Below, piece after piece: positions 34,855 to 43,109 of a stretch of DNA of 64,000 nucleotides. The stretch spans positions 434,001-498,000 of the forward strand of contig NZ_CP015596.1 in assembly GCF_001644575.1 (NCBI RefSeq), written 5' to 3'. The notes under the pieces were generated by a model. It saw only the letters and a list, made by a program, of their open reading frames with translations, had not been told where the DNA came from and did not search any database. A program made the position numbers and the translations under genes. How positions within the stretch are numbered: position 1 is the stretch's first letter; each line of letters starts with the position of its first letter. The DNA comes from Mycobacterium adipatum. Its GTDB lineage: Bacteria; Actinomycetota; Actinomycetes; Mycobacteriales; Mycobacteriaceae.

Positions 34855-35721
34855 CTAGAAACTCGCTTTGGGGAAAACGATGATATACAGCTGGGTCATG
34901 ACCACGTTGACAGTCATCAGTAGCAGTATCGACTCGACGACTGCTGCGTTCACCGAGTTGGCGACTCCGGCGGGCCCACCGCGAGTGCTCAAGCCTTTGT
35001 GACAACTCACGATCGCCACAATGGCGCCGAAGACCACGGCCTTGGCGAGCGCCAACAGCAAGTCGCCGATCGTTGCGAACGAGGAGAACGTCGCGACAAA
35101 AGATCCCGGCGTGCCGTTTTGCATGTAGACGTTGAATGTGTAGCCGGCGAGGAAGCCTACAAAGCTGGTTAAGCCAGTCAGTGCTATTCCCACAATGATC
35201 ACAGCCGCAAAACGCGGAACTACCAGGCGGTGGATCGGCGAAACTCCCATCACCGTCATCGCGTCGATCTCTTCACGCATCGTTCGGGATCCCAGGTCTG
35301 CGCAGACTGCCGAACCTACCGCGGCTGCCAACAAGACAGCTGCAACGAGTGGCGCACCTTGGCGGATGACTGCGAGCCCTGTGGCAGCTCCCGCCAGCGA
35401 CGTTGCGCCCACTTGTCCTGCCAACAAGCTGAACTGGATCGCCAGTGTTACACCGATCGGAATCGTCACGAATATTGTTGGGACAAAGGCTGTTGAGGCC
35501 ATGAATGCGGCCTGCTGTATGAACTCTCGGAACTGGAAGCGGCGAGCGAGTGCATCGGTGAACAAGCACTGAACAGTGCGCACCGCCAGTACGGCCTGTC
35601 CGCCCAATGTCCCCAACGACATCAACGGGTGGGACGCAATGTACCTGCGCGCCCCATCCGCAACCTCGCCTATGGCATCGCGGGTTCCCGTTGTCGCGGA
35701 GCCGGATTCGGAGAATGTCAT
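34855..35721 (-). CDS. yrbEA: MlaE/YrbE-family permease, YrbEA
   Basis: The 288-residue product is the first gene of the mce operon. The MlaE core is visible as VIRQGAPLVAAVLLAAAVGSAVCADLGSRTMREEIDAMTVMGV, followed by PIHRLVVPRF and C-terminal membrane helices. Upstream lies motif site D, about 120 bp before the start, the likely control point of the whole operon. Confidence 0.94.
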   Translation of the reverse strand: MTFSESGSATTGTRDAIGEVADGARRYIASHPLMSLGTLGGQAVLAVRTVQCLFTDALARRFQFREFIQQAAFMASTAFVPTIFVTIPIGVTLAIQFSLLAGQVGATSLAGAATGLAVIRQGAPLVAAVLLAAAVGSAVCADLGSRTMREEIDAMTVMGVSPIHRLVVPRFAAVIIVGIALTGLTSFVGFLAGYTFNVYMQNGTPGSFVATFSSFATIGDLLLALAKAVVFGAIVAIVSCHKGLSTRGGPAGVANSVNAAVVESILLLMTVNVVMTQLYIIVFPKASF

Positions 35722-36106
35722 AGGAAGCCGCAGCGTAGACCAAACGGGGCGGAAGTGAACATTGTTGGATCCTCCTGATTGCTACGCGGGGCATCAATGC
35801 CTGCGCGTCGGGGACGTCCGCGAGACCAATTGCCCGAGTACCGACCGTGCGTACGGTTAGTATGCACAGGTGCTGTTGGGCAGGGCCGGCGTCGCCTGCT
35901 TGTGCCCTGAACTCGCGTGGTCCCACCGCGGCCAACAGCAATGCTAACAGCGGTTAACACGCTGCAGGGCCGGGTAGCGAATTGGCGCGGACGAGGCGAA
36001 GCGGTTGCTGACGATGATTGGCCGACGAGGTGTTGGTCGACCGGGCCAGCGGGAAGCGACACCTGCACCGCGGTCGGCGACGCTAGGCGGTGGGCGGCCC
36101 CCGCTC
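35722..36106. other. Intergenic region upstream of the mce operon
   Basis: This is 385 bp between yrbEA and the stop of the next minus-strand gene. It contains motif site D. No other supported gene was found; the base composition changes here from A/T-richer (mce side) to G/C-rich. Confidence 0.6.
35842..35861 (-). promoter_or_regulatory. Shared palindromic motif, site D (mce operon)
   Basis: On the minus strand it reads ACTAACCGTACGCACGGTCG, matching 16 of 20 positions of sites A and C. It lies about 120 bp upstream of yrbEA on the same strand, a plausible operator for the operon. Confidence 0.6.
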
Positions 36107-37633
36107 CTATTCCTCAGCGGGCAGGATTAGGGACCAGAAGCGCGACTGGCGATCATTCGTCAGGCTCATGTAGATGTGTTTGGCTTCGGTGAAATCGAGG
36201 AATCCGTCGTCTCCGAGTTCGCGGCCGATGCCGCTTTGCCGGTATCCGCCGAACGGTGCGTCGGGGCGCAACTGGTGGTGGTCATTGATCCAGACCGTGC
36301 CGGCGCGTAACCGGCGGCTGATTTCGTAGGCGTTGACCATGTTGGTGGACCACACCGTCGCTGCCAAGCCGTATATCGTGTCGTTGGCCAGGCGCACCGC
36401 GTCGTCGACGGAGTCGTACCCGATGACCGACAGCACGGGGCCGAAAAGCTCCTGACGGGCGATCGGCATGTCGTTGTTGACGTTGTGGATCACTGTCGGC
36501 TGGAAGAAGTAGCCGTCGCCGATGTCGGCACGACGACCACCACACGCCACTGTGGCGCCGGCGGCCGCGGCGTCATTGACGACGCGCTCCAGCTCGGCGG
36601 CTTTCTCGGCCGAGATCACCGGGCCGAGGTCGGTCTGCGGGTTGCGCGTGTCTCCGAGTCTGATCGTGGCGGCCCGCCGCACCAGCCGGTCGATGAGTTC
36701 CTCTTCGCGCCCGCGTGGCACGAAGACCCGGCTGCCCGCTTCACAGCACTGCCCGGCGTAGAAGTTGACGCCGAACAGCACGCCGTCGACGACGAGATCG
36801 AAGTCAGCGTCGGGCAGGATGACTGACGGCGACTTTCCGCCGAGCTCTAGGGTGACGTTCTTCAACGTTTGCGCAGCCCCGGCGGCGACGCTCCGCCCGA
36901 CCCCGGTGCTGCCGGTGAACGTGACATGGTCCACCAGAGCGCTTTCGACGAGGTATTGGCCCACTTCGACGTCCCCGGTGACGACGTTGAATTGCCCGGG
37001 GGGAAGATCTGTGCGCGACAATGCTTCAGCCAGTAGCATCGCCGACAGCGGCGTGCGTGGGTTGGGCTTGAGCACGACGCTGTTGCCCATCAGCAGTGCG
37101 GGAATGACTTTCCACACGGCCAACAAGAGCGGGAAGTTGAACGGGGTGATGGCCGCGACGACGCCCTCGGGTTCCCGTACGACGTGACTGACGCTAAACG
37201 GCGGCGAATGGAACCCCAATGGCTGCTCCAGACGCACGCTTGGGGCCATATCGAGGAAGTACTGGCTGTGGGCCAAGGCGAATCCGACGTGCAGAGCGCT
37301 CGCCGTCTTGATCGGAGATCCGCATTCGGCGATTTCCGCTTCCAGGAGGGCGTCCTGGTTTTCGACCAGGTAGTCGATGGCTGGCTGCAGCGCTCGGACC
37401 CTGCTTCGCACGTCCAGGCCGGCCCAGGGGCCCTCGTCGAAGGCCGTGCGGGCACACGCGACCGCCGCCTCGACGTCGGCGATCCCTCCGTCGGCGACAT
37501 CGCCGACGACGGTCGCGGTGGCCGGGTCGATGACCTGCCTGCGTTTGCCACTGACGGAGGGACGCCATGTCCCGCCGATGTATTGCTCGAAGCGCCATCG
37601 CACATCGGATTTCAGCGGTGCCGTCATTGTCAT
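36107..37633 (-). CDS. NAD-dependent aldehyde dehydrogenase
   Basis: The 508-residue product is a complete ALDH-superfamily protein: AAITPFNFPLLLAVWK, LKPNPRTPLSA, FTGSTGVGRSVA, the base glutamate in TLELGGKSPSV, the nucleophile in YAGQCCEAGSRV and the C-terminal GGYRQSGIGRELG. It oxidises an aldehyde to the acid. It is followed downstream by no partner, but upstream on the same strand come ferredoxin, P450 remnant and alcohol dehydrogenase, which suggests alcohol-to-aldehyde-to-acid oxidation of a P450 product. Confidence 0.93.
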   Translation of the reverse strand: MTMTAPLKSDVRWRFEQYIGGTWRPSVSGKRRQVIDPATATVVGDVADGGIADVEAAVACARTAFDEGPWAGLDVRSRVRALQPAIDYLVENQDALLEAEIAECGSPIKTASALHVGFALAHSQYFLDMAPSVRLEQPLGFHSPPFSVSHVVREPEGVVAAITPFNFPLLLAVWKVIPALLMGNSVVLKPNPRTPLSAMLLAEALSRTDLPPGQFNVVTGDVEVGQYLVESALVDHVTFTGSTGVGRSVAAGAAQTLKNVTLELGGKSPSVILPDADFDLVVDGVLFGVNFYAGQCCEAGSRVFVPRGREEELIDRLVRRAATIRLGDTRNPQTDLGPVISAEKAAELERVVNDAAAAGATVACGGRRADIGDGYFFQPTVIHNVNNDMPIARQELFGPVLSVIGYDSVDDAVRLANDTIYGLAATVWSTNMVNAYEISRRLRAGTVWINDHHQLRPDAPFGGYRQSGIGRELGDDGFLDFTEAKHIYMSLTNDRQSRFWSLILPAEE

Positions 37634-37688
37634 CTTGGGTCTCGCTTTGCTGGTTGTAAGACGGTTTTGGTCAGCTGGTGACGAGCTG

Positions 37689-37913
37689 TCAATCGTGGTA
37701 GCGAACTGTGATCGCGTGTTCGGGGCACGCCTGCGCGCCTTCCTCTGCTTCGTTGACCAACTCTGGCGGAACGGGATTGACGATCACGACGGACTTTCCT
37801 TCGTCGTCCAGGCCATAAACCGCAGGTGCCAGTGAGTGGCAGCGGGCATGGCCCATGCACCGGTTGAGATCGACGGTGACCTCTGCGGATTTGCTGGTCA
37901 CGGGACTCGTCAC
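37689..37913 (-). CDS. Single-cluster ferredoxin (3Fe-4S type, P450-associated)
   Basis: The product is 74 residues, with a ligand pattern CMGHARCHSLAP followed by ACPEHAI. The second canonical cysteine is replaced by His (C-x2-H-x2-C...C-P), a pattern common in mycobacterial P450-linked ferredoxins that carry a 3Fe-4S cluster. The GTG start overlaps the stop of the P450 remnant (GTGA), so it was translationally coupled to the P450 it once served. It could receive electrons from the reductase at 39754-41271. Confidence 0.9.
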   Translation of the reverse strand: MTSPVTSKSAEVTVDLNRCMGHARCHSLAPAVYGLDDEGKSVVIVNPVPPELVNEAEEGAQACPEHAITVRYHD

Positions 37914-38198
37914 GACCTGGCCTCGAAGATCACCGGCAAAGACTTCACACCCCAGGTGTCACCGGTGTGCCACACCGGTGGCTTGTCGGGATCCAGCCGG
38001 TATTCGGGTGTGGCCGCCGTGTTCGACGGAGTGCCCGACCGGGCATGCTTCACGCATCCGGTCGTAGATCGCCAGTCGGTGGCGTTGAACCTCCCGGTCG
38101 TGCATGCTCAGATGCTCGATGAACTTGTCGGCCGCTTCGGCGTTGAGCCGCGTGGGTCGTTCGTCATCGATATCGGTGTTGCGCTGTTGTGTCGTCAT
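37910..38198 (-). pseudogene. Cytochrome P450 remnant: N- and C-terminal ends joined by internal deletion
   Basis: The N-terminal part (HDREVQRHRLAIYDRMREACPVGHSVEHGG) is typical of mycobacterial P450 openings. Directly afterwards, in another frame, comes EYRLDPDKPPVWHTGDTWGV, then KSLPVIFEARS and a stop, a typical P450 C-terminus. Everything between, including the I-helix, ExxR and the heme-binding Cys loop, is missing (about 300 or more codons). The start is the ATG at 38198, or possibly 38222. The stop overlaps the ferredoxin start. No catalytic function is possible. Confidence 0.85.
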
Positions 38199-38303
38199 TG
38201 TTGAATTCGCTCCAATCTTCACGAACGGCTATCGGTTTTGCGTCGCGGCCGTGGCCGAGACAACTTTGCACTGCAGGGCGGAATCAGCTCTCCACTTGGG
38301 CTG

Positions 38304-39425
38304 CTAGTCGTCCGACAGAATGACCAACCCGCGGATGTTGCGACCCGCGAGCATGGCCTCGTACCCCTCGTTGATTTGATCAAGCGAGTAGGTGTTGGTC
38401 ACCAGCTCATCGAGTTTCAATTTGCCGGATTGATAGAGGTCGATCAGCTGGGGAATGTCGGAGAACGGGTTGCTGCTGCCATACACGGTGCCCAGGATCT
38501 GGCGTTCGAACATCACAACGTCGAAGGGAGCGATGGGTAGGTGGTCGGCGCCGGCGGGCGGCACGGCGACCAGGACGGCCCGCCCGCCTTTCCCCAGCGC
38601 CTGCAGCGCTTGTGCGAGGATCGCCTGGGTCAGAACGCCGGGCGTGGCGATGGACACGTCGGCCCCCCTGTTCCAGGTGGCCTCCAACACCGCGTCGACC
38701 GGGTCGACGGCGGTCGGATCGACGACGTGTGTCGCGCCGAACACTTCGTAGGCGAGTTTGCGCTTGGCCTCGTCCGGTTCGACGGCCACGACGACGCGGG
38801 CGCCCGACGTAGCGGCCCCCTGGATCGCGTTCATGCCGATTCCCCCGGCGCCCCAGACGACCACGGATTCACCGGGCCGCACCTTGGCCTTGTTGACTGC
38901 CGCCCCGTAGCCGGTGGGCACGCCGCACCCGATCAGGGCTGCGGTGCGCAGCGGAACGCTCCGATCGATCTTGACGACGGAAACATCAGGCACCACGGTG
39001 TGCTCGGCAAACGTTCCCAGCAAGCACATCTGGCCAGCGCCTTGCGCTCCCACGTGGAATCGGTAGGTCCCGTCGAGCTGCGGACCGGCCAGGATGTTGG
39101 CACCCAGGTCGCAAAGGTTGGAGTGTCCGACCGCACACGAGCGGCAGTGCCCACACGCGGGGATGAACGACAACACCACATGATCGCCCGGTTCGACCGC
39201 CGTGACCTCGGCGCCGACCTCTTCGATGACCCCGGCCCCTTCGTGGCCGCCGATCACCGGATACGGCATCGGAAGATCGCCTGTCACCAGGTGGTAGTCG
39301 CTGTGGCAGAGGCCGGTCGCCGCCAGGCGCACCCGCACCTCGTGCGGGCCCGGCGGGTCGAGATCCACCTCCTGCACCTTGAACTGCTCGTTCTGCCCAT
39401 GGAGCACGGCTGCCCGAGTCTTCAC
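38304..39425 (-). CDS. Zinc-dependent, NDMA-type alcohol dehydrogenase
   Basis: The product is 373 residues of the medium-chain dehydrogenase fold: catalytic zinc ligands in TGLCHSDYH and GGHEGAGVIEEVG, structural zinc cysteines in CGHCRSCAVGHSNLC, and the Rossmann motif VVVWGAGGIGMNAIQGA. It resembles the actinobacterial NDMA-dependent alcohol dehydrogenase group (TIGR03989), which binds NAD tightly and uses unusual electron acceptors. It is divergent from the reductase gene. The shared region 39426-39753 holds palindromes. Confidence 0.88.
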   Translation of the reverse strand: MKTRAAVLHGQNEQFKVQEVDLDPPGPHEVRVRLAATGLCHSDYHLVTGDLPMPYPVIGGHEGAGVIEEVGAEVTAVEPGDHVVLSFIPACGHCRSCAVGHSNLCDLGANILAGPQLDGTYRFHVGAQGAGQMCLLGTFAEHTVVPDVSVVKIDRSVPLRTAALIGCGVPTGYGAAVNKAKVRPGESVVVWGAGGIGMNAIQGAATSGARVVVAVEPDEAKRKLAYEVFGATHVVDPTAVDPVDAVLEATWNRGADVSIATPGVLTQAILAQALQALGKGGRAVLVAVPPAGADHLPIAPFDVVMFERQILGTVYGSSNPFSDIPQLIDLYQSGKLKLDELVTNTYSLDQINEGYEAMLAGRNIRGLVILSDD

Positions 39426-39530
39426 GAAACTCCCTTCGTCGACCTAATCACATCGATCTTGATCCGCGCGTCGACGCCGGCTGCCCAGACTGTTGTGTCG
39501 ATCGAAGGGCCCCGTCGCCGTTGTCGGTGT

Positions 39531-39563
39531 TGACACAAGTCATCGTTGATGTGACTCATGTCA
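39531..39563. promoter_or_regulatory. 12-9-12 imperfect inverted repeat, operator-like
   Basis: The left arm is TGACACAAGTCA and the right arm TGACTCATGTCA; the arms match at 10 of 12 positions when one is reversed. It sits about 105 bp upstream of the alcohol dehydrogenase start. Confidence 0.5.
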
Positions 39564-39570
39564 TTAAGCA

Positions 39571-39582
39571 CTATGATCATAG
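39571..39582. promoter_or_regulatory. 12-bp perfect palindrome
   Basis: CTATGATCATAG is its own reverse complement and lies eight bases after the larger inverted repeat. It is a possible second half of a composite operator. Confidence 0.4.
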
Positions 39583-39753
39583 GTCATACCCACACCGCTG
39601 GCAAGGAAAACGATTCCTGGATTCTGTCGCACCGCCGATCATCGGCAAGCAGTCTTGCCAGTTCACTGGCCACGGACCAGGAGTTTTGTACGCCGGACGG
39701 GAAGAAGAGAACGGGAAGAGGTACCTCAATAACGTGATGACAATTAGCCTCCG

Positions 39754-41271
39754 ATGCGGTTCCCCACATCGATGTACGGCTCTGACGCGCAGCCAGACCG
39801 GTCAGCACGCTCCGAGGTCGGCGTGACGCACACCGTCGCCCCCGGCGGCGAGGCCCGCGGACCGGCACGCATCGCTGTGGTGGGTGCGGGGCCGGCCGGC
39901 CTGTACGCGGTGACCGAACTTGTGGAGTCGGGTCACCCGGTGAAGATAGACGTGTTCGAACGGCTGCCCTCGCCGTTCGGGCTCGTCCGGTACGGAGTCG
40001 CGCCGGATAACCAGAAGATCAAGTCGGTCGCCCGCGTTCTGGGCGCACCCTTCACCGCCCATTCAGCCACGGTCCGTTTTCTGGGGAACGTCTCTGTCGG
40101 CCGTGATATCAGCCGACACGAGTTGCGAGGATTTTACGACGCCGTCATCTACGCTTTTGGCGCGGAAGACGCCCGAGTGCTGGACGTACCCGGTAGCCGC
40201 CTGCCGGGCAGCTTTGCGGCCAAAGAATTCGTCGGCTGGTATTCCGGACATCCCGACGCCGCCGACCGCAACTTCCCACTGCACGGTCGGGGCGTGGCCG
40301 TGGTGGGGGCCGGCAACGTCGCCCTCGATGTCGCGCGAGTGCTCGCGCGCAGCGCCGAGGAGATCGCCGCCACCGACGTGCCCGACCGGGTCGTCACCGC
40401 ACTTGGCTCCAGCGCCATCACCGACATCTATCTGCTGTGCCGACGCGGCCCCGCGCAGATGAAATTCACACCGGTCGAACTTCGCGAACTCGGCGAGCTG
40501 TCCAACGCCGATCTCATCATCGATCCGACCGAATTGGCGTTGAGCGAAAGCGAGCGAGCCGAGCTGTTGGGAAGGCCCCAGCTCGAACGCATGGTCTCAA
40601 CGCTGCGGCAGTGGGCGGATCGGCCGCTGCAGGGCAAACCGAGGAGACTGCACCTGAGATTCCTCCGGAGCCCTGTCGCTATCCTCGGCGACGACCACGT
40701 CAATGCCCTGGTTGTCGAACGCAACGAACTGACCGACGACGGCCAGGCGCGCGGTTCAGGCCAGTACGAGGTGCTCGACGTGAACCTGGTGCTGCATTCC
40801 GTCGGCTACCAGGTGCGTCCGGTAGCCGACTTGCCCTACGACAGCGGTACGCAAACCATCCGCAACCAAGGGGGCCGCCTAGTGGACGGACAGGGCCATT
40901 TCCTGCCGGGCGAGTACGTGACCGGTTGGGCCAAGCGCGGCCCCAGTGGCGTGATCGGCACCAATCGAGCCGACGCCGCCGAGACCGTCAAGAACCTGCT
41001 GGCCGACCTGCCCGGCCTCGCACCGCCGAGACACGACCACCGCCGGACGGTCATCGAACTGCTCGAGCACCGCGCAGTCAACGTCGTGGACTGGGCGGGA
41101 TGGCTACGGCTGGACTCCCACGAAATCCAAGCAGGTCGGCGCCGAGGAAGCCCCCGGGTCAAAACCCCGGATCTGGCCGCCATGCTCGATCACGCCCACC
41201 CCCTGGCACACGACGCCCCGACGGACGCCGCGGCCGGCACCCCGAGCCCGGCCGGGCGAACACCAGGATGA
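39754..41271 (+). CDS. FAD-dependent ferredoxin-NADP reductase (FprA/adrenodoxin reductase-like)
   Basis: The product is 505 residues from the ATG at 39754; a GTG at 39823 (VTHTVAPGG) is an alternative nearer the first motif. The FAD motif is ARIAVVGAGPAGLYAVTEL, followed by PFGLVRYGVAPDNQKIK, which is highly typical of FprA-type enzymes. The NADP motif is GVAVVGAGNVALDVARVL, and GWAKRGPSGVIGTN is near the C-terminus. It would pass electrons from NADPH to the ferredoxin at 37689-37913. It is probably the first gene of a plus-strand operon with the ligase and CoA-transferase. Confidence 0.93.
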   Translation: MRFPTSMYGSDAQPDRSARSEVGVTHTVAPGGEARGPARIAVVGAGPAGLYAVTELVESGHPVKIDVFERLPSPFGLVRYGVAPDNQKIKSVARVLGAPFTAHSATVRFLGNVSVGRDISRHELRGFYDAVIYAFGAEDARVLDVPGSRLPGSFAAKEFVGWYSGHPDAADRNFPLHGRGVAVVGAGNVALDVARVLARSAEEIAATDVPDRVVTALGSSAITDIYLLCRRGPAQMKFTPVELRELGELSNADLIIDPTELALSESERAELLGRPQLERMVSTLRQWADRPLQGKPRRLHLRFLRSPVAILGDDHVNALVVERNELTDDGQARGSGQYEVLDVNLVLHSVGYQVRPVADLPYDSGTQTIRNQGGRLVDGQGHFLPGEYVTGWAKRGPSGVIGTNRADAAETVKNLLADLPGLAPPRHDHRRTVIELLEHRAVNVVDWAGWLRLDSHEIQAGRRRGSPRVKTPDLAAMLDHAHPLAHDAPTDAAAGTPSPAGRTPG

Positions 41272-41375
41272 CCCGCACGTATCGAGTGGTGCGCCCGGGA
41301 GCCCGCCGACACCGGCACGCACAGTCGACATCCCAACTCAGGTCCACAACACAGTCTCTGCGAAGGAGCCACGAT

Positions 41376-43109
41376 ATGATCGACCGCCACATTCCTTGGA
41401 TGCAGCCCGCCTCGGCCCCGGGCCGCTTCCGTGAGATCGGCGTGTGGGGCGACCAGACGATCGCGGACGTCGTCGACGACCACGCACAACGGCATCCCGA
41501 AAAGACTGCGGTCATCGATTCCCGCGAAAAGCTGACATACGCCCAACTCAGGGACCTGTCGCTGCGCCTTGCGCGGGTCCTGCTCGATCACGGTGTCGAG
41601 CCCGGCGACCCGGTCGCCATCCACCTGCCCGGCTGCGTTTTGCTGCCGGCACTGCACCTGGCGTGCAACAGGATCGGCGCGCTGTTCCTGCCGGTGAGCA
41701 CCGGCTGGCGCGGCGCCGAGCTGCGGTCTCTGCTGGGCACGGTACGGGCTTCGATGCTGATCGTCCTCAACGATAACGGCGGCTTCGACTACGTCGGCCT
41801 GGCGGAAACGCTGCGTGACGGGCTGCCCGACCTCAAACACGTGTTGACCGCCCGAAGCGGTTCGCTGGAATCGCTGGCAGCCAACTCGGCGCCTCTGACC
41901 GCCGGCGAGCTCGACGAGCATCGGCCGAGCGCCGATGCGCCCGCACACGTGATGTCCTCGTCGGGAACGACCGGTATCCCCAAGGCGTCGGTGTGGAGTT
42001 CGAATGACCTGGTCGCCCTGCTCGTCCACCATATGGGCCGCCGCCTCCACCTCGGTGCCGACGACGTCGCCGCCGCCATCGCACCGGCCAGCACGGGCTC
42101 GACCGGCTACGTCTTTCCCGTGCTGGCACCACTGTTGGTGGGTGCGACGACCGCGCTGCTGGAAACCTGGAAGCCGCAGGCCGCACTGGACCTGATCATC
42201 CGGGAGCAGTGCACCTACGCGACCGCCGTGCCCACCCAGATGATCATGATGCTGGAGTTCCCGCTCGAGCAGTATGACCTGTCCCACTTCACCCGATTCA
42301 ACAACGCGGGCGCCCCGCTGCCACAGTCCACCGCGCGCGACCTCGAATCACGGATGGGCTGCCGCGTGCAAACCATTTACGGCGCCACCGATGGGGGAGT
42401 GCCCGCCATCACGTCGATCGACGATCCAGACGAGCTACGCCACACGACCGTCGGCTCGGTCTGCCCCGGTGTCGAGGTGGTGTTGCTCGGCGCGGACGGC
42501 AACCCCGTGCCGCCGGGCGACGCTGGTGAACTGTGCTGGCGTGGGCCCAACAAGTCATACGGCTATCTCAACGAGCCCGACTACGACCGGCAGGCTTGGG
42601 ATGATCAGGGTTTCTTCCACTCCGGTGACGTCGGTGAGTTCGATGACCGCGGATACCTACGCATCGTGGGGCGCATCAAGGACATGATCTTGCGGGGAGG
42701 CACCAACATCTTCCCGCGGGAAGTCGAGGAGCTGCTGCTCGAGCACCCTGACGTGGCTGGCGTAGCGATCGTGGGAATCCCCGATGAGCGGCTGGGCGAG
42801 CGGGCCTGCGCCGCAGTGGTGCCCGCTTTAGGCTCTCACCCCCGGCTCGACGATCTGTGCTCGTTTCTGCTCGACCGCCAGCTCGCCAAGGCCAAGCTGC
42901 CCGAAAGATTCATCGTGCTCGATGAGCTGCCGACCAATGCCGGCGGAAAGGTCGACAAAGCGCTCCTTCGAGACATCGCCATCAAGGACCTGGCAGGTCA
43001 CGCGCGTAACGAAGACGGGACCTCAGCTCGCCATCGGCCGCCGGCGCCAGGTACGCCGGCTGACACCGCACCGTCAACCGCAGAACGCGCAGCTGAGGGA
43101 ACGGCATGA
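41376..43109 (+). CDS. AMP-forming acyl-CoA synthetase (cyclohexanecarboxylate-CoA ligase-like)
   Basis: The product is 577 residues from the ATG at 41376 (MIDRHIPWMQ), preceded by GAAGGAG. A longer in-frame opening exists upstream but overlaps the reductase gene. Adenylation motifs are SSSGTTGIPKASVW, TIYGATDGGVP, SGDVGEFDDRGYLRIVGR and the catalytic Lys in AGGKVDK. It activates a carboxylic acid to its CoA thioester through an acyl-AMP. The class resembles ligases for cyclohexanecarboxylate and other alicyclic or aromatic acids; the substrate is inferred from neighbours. It overlaps the next gene by four bases. Confidence 0.88.
   Translation: MIDRHIPWMQPASAPGRFREIGVWGDQTIADVVDDHAQRHPEKTAVIDSREKLTYAQLRDLSLRLARVLLDHGVEPGDPVAIHLPGCVLLPALHLACNRIGALFLPVSTGWRGAELRSLLGTVRASMLIVLNDNGGFDYVGLAETLRDGLPDLKHVLTARSGSLESLAANSAPLTAGELDEHRPSADAPAHVMSSSGTTGIPKASVWSSNDLVALLVHHMGRRLHLGADDVAAAIAPASTGSTGYVFPVLAPLLVGATTALLETWKPQAALDLIIREQCTYATAVPTQMIMMLEFPLEQYDLSHFTRFNNAGAPLPQSTARDLESRMGCRVQTIYGATDGGVPAITSIDDPDELRHTTVGSVCPGVEVVLLGADGNPVPPGDAGELCWRGPNKSYGYLNEPDYDRQAWDDQGFFHSGDVGEFDDRGYLRIVGRIKDMILRGGTNIFPREVEELLLEHPDVAGVAIVGIPDERLGERACAAVVPALGSHPRLDDLCSFLLDRQLAKAKLPERFIVLDELPTNAGGKVDKALLRDIAIKDLAGHARNEDGTSARHRPPAPGTPADTAPSTAERAAEGTA

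Larger units (their letters stand above)
39426..39753. other. Divergent promoter region, alcohol dehydrogenase / ferredoxin reductase
   Basis: This is 328 bp with no gene. Contains two operator-like elements (39531-39563 and 39571-39582). Both flanking operons belong to the same oxidation cluster, so a common local regulator is likely, but none is encoded nearby. Confidence 0.6.

Noticed and set aside
40437..41375. Long upstream extension of the acyl-CoA ligase frame (about 313 extra residues, Arg/Pro-rich)
   Set aside because: It overlaps the ferredoxin reductase gene in another frame and has shadow-type composition. The ligase fold starts at 41376 after a good ribosome-binding site.
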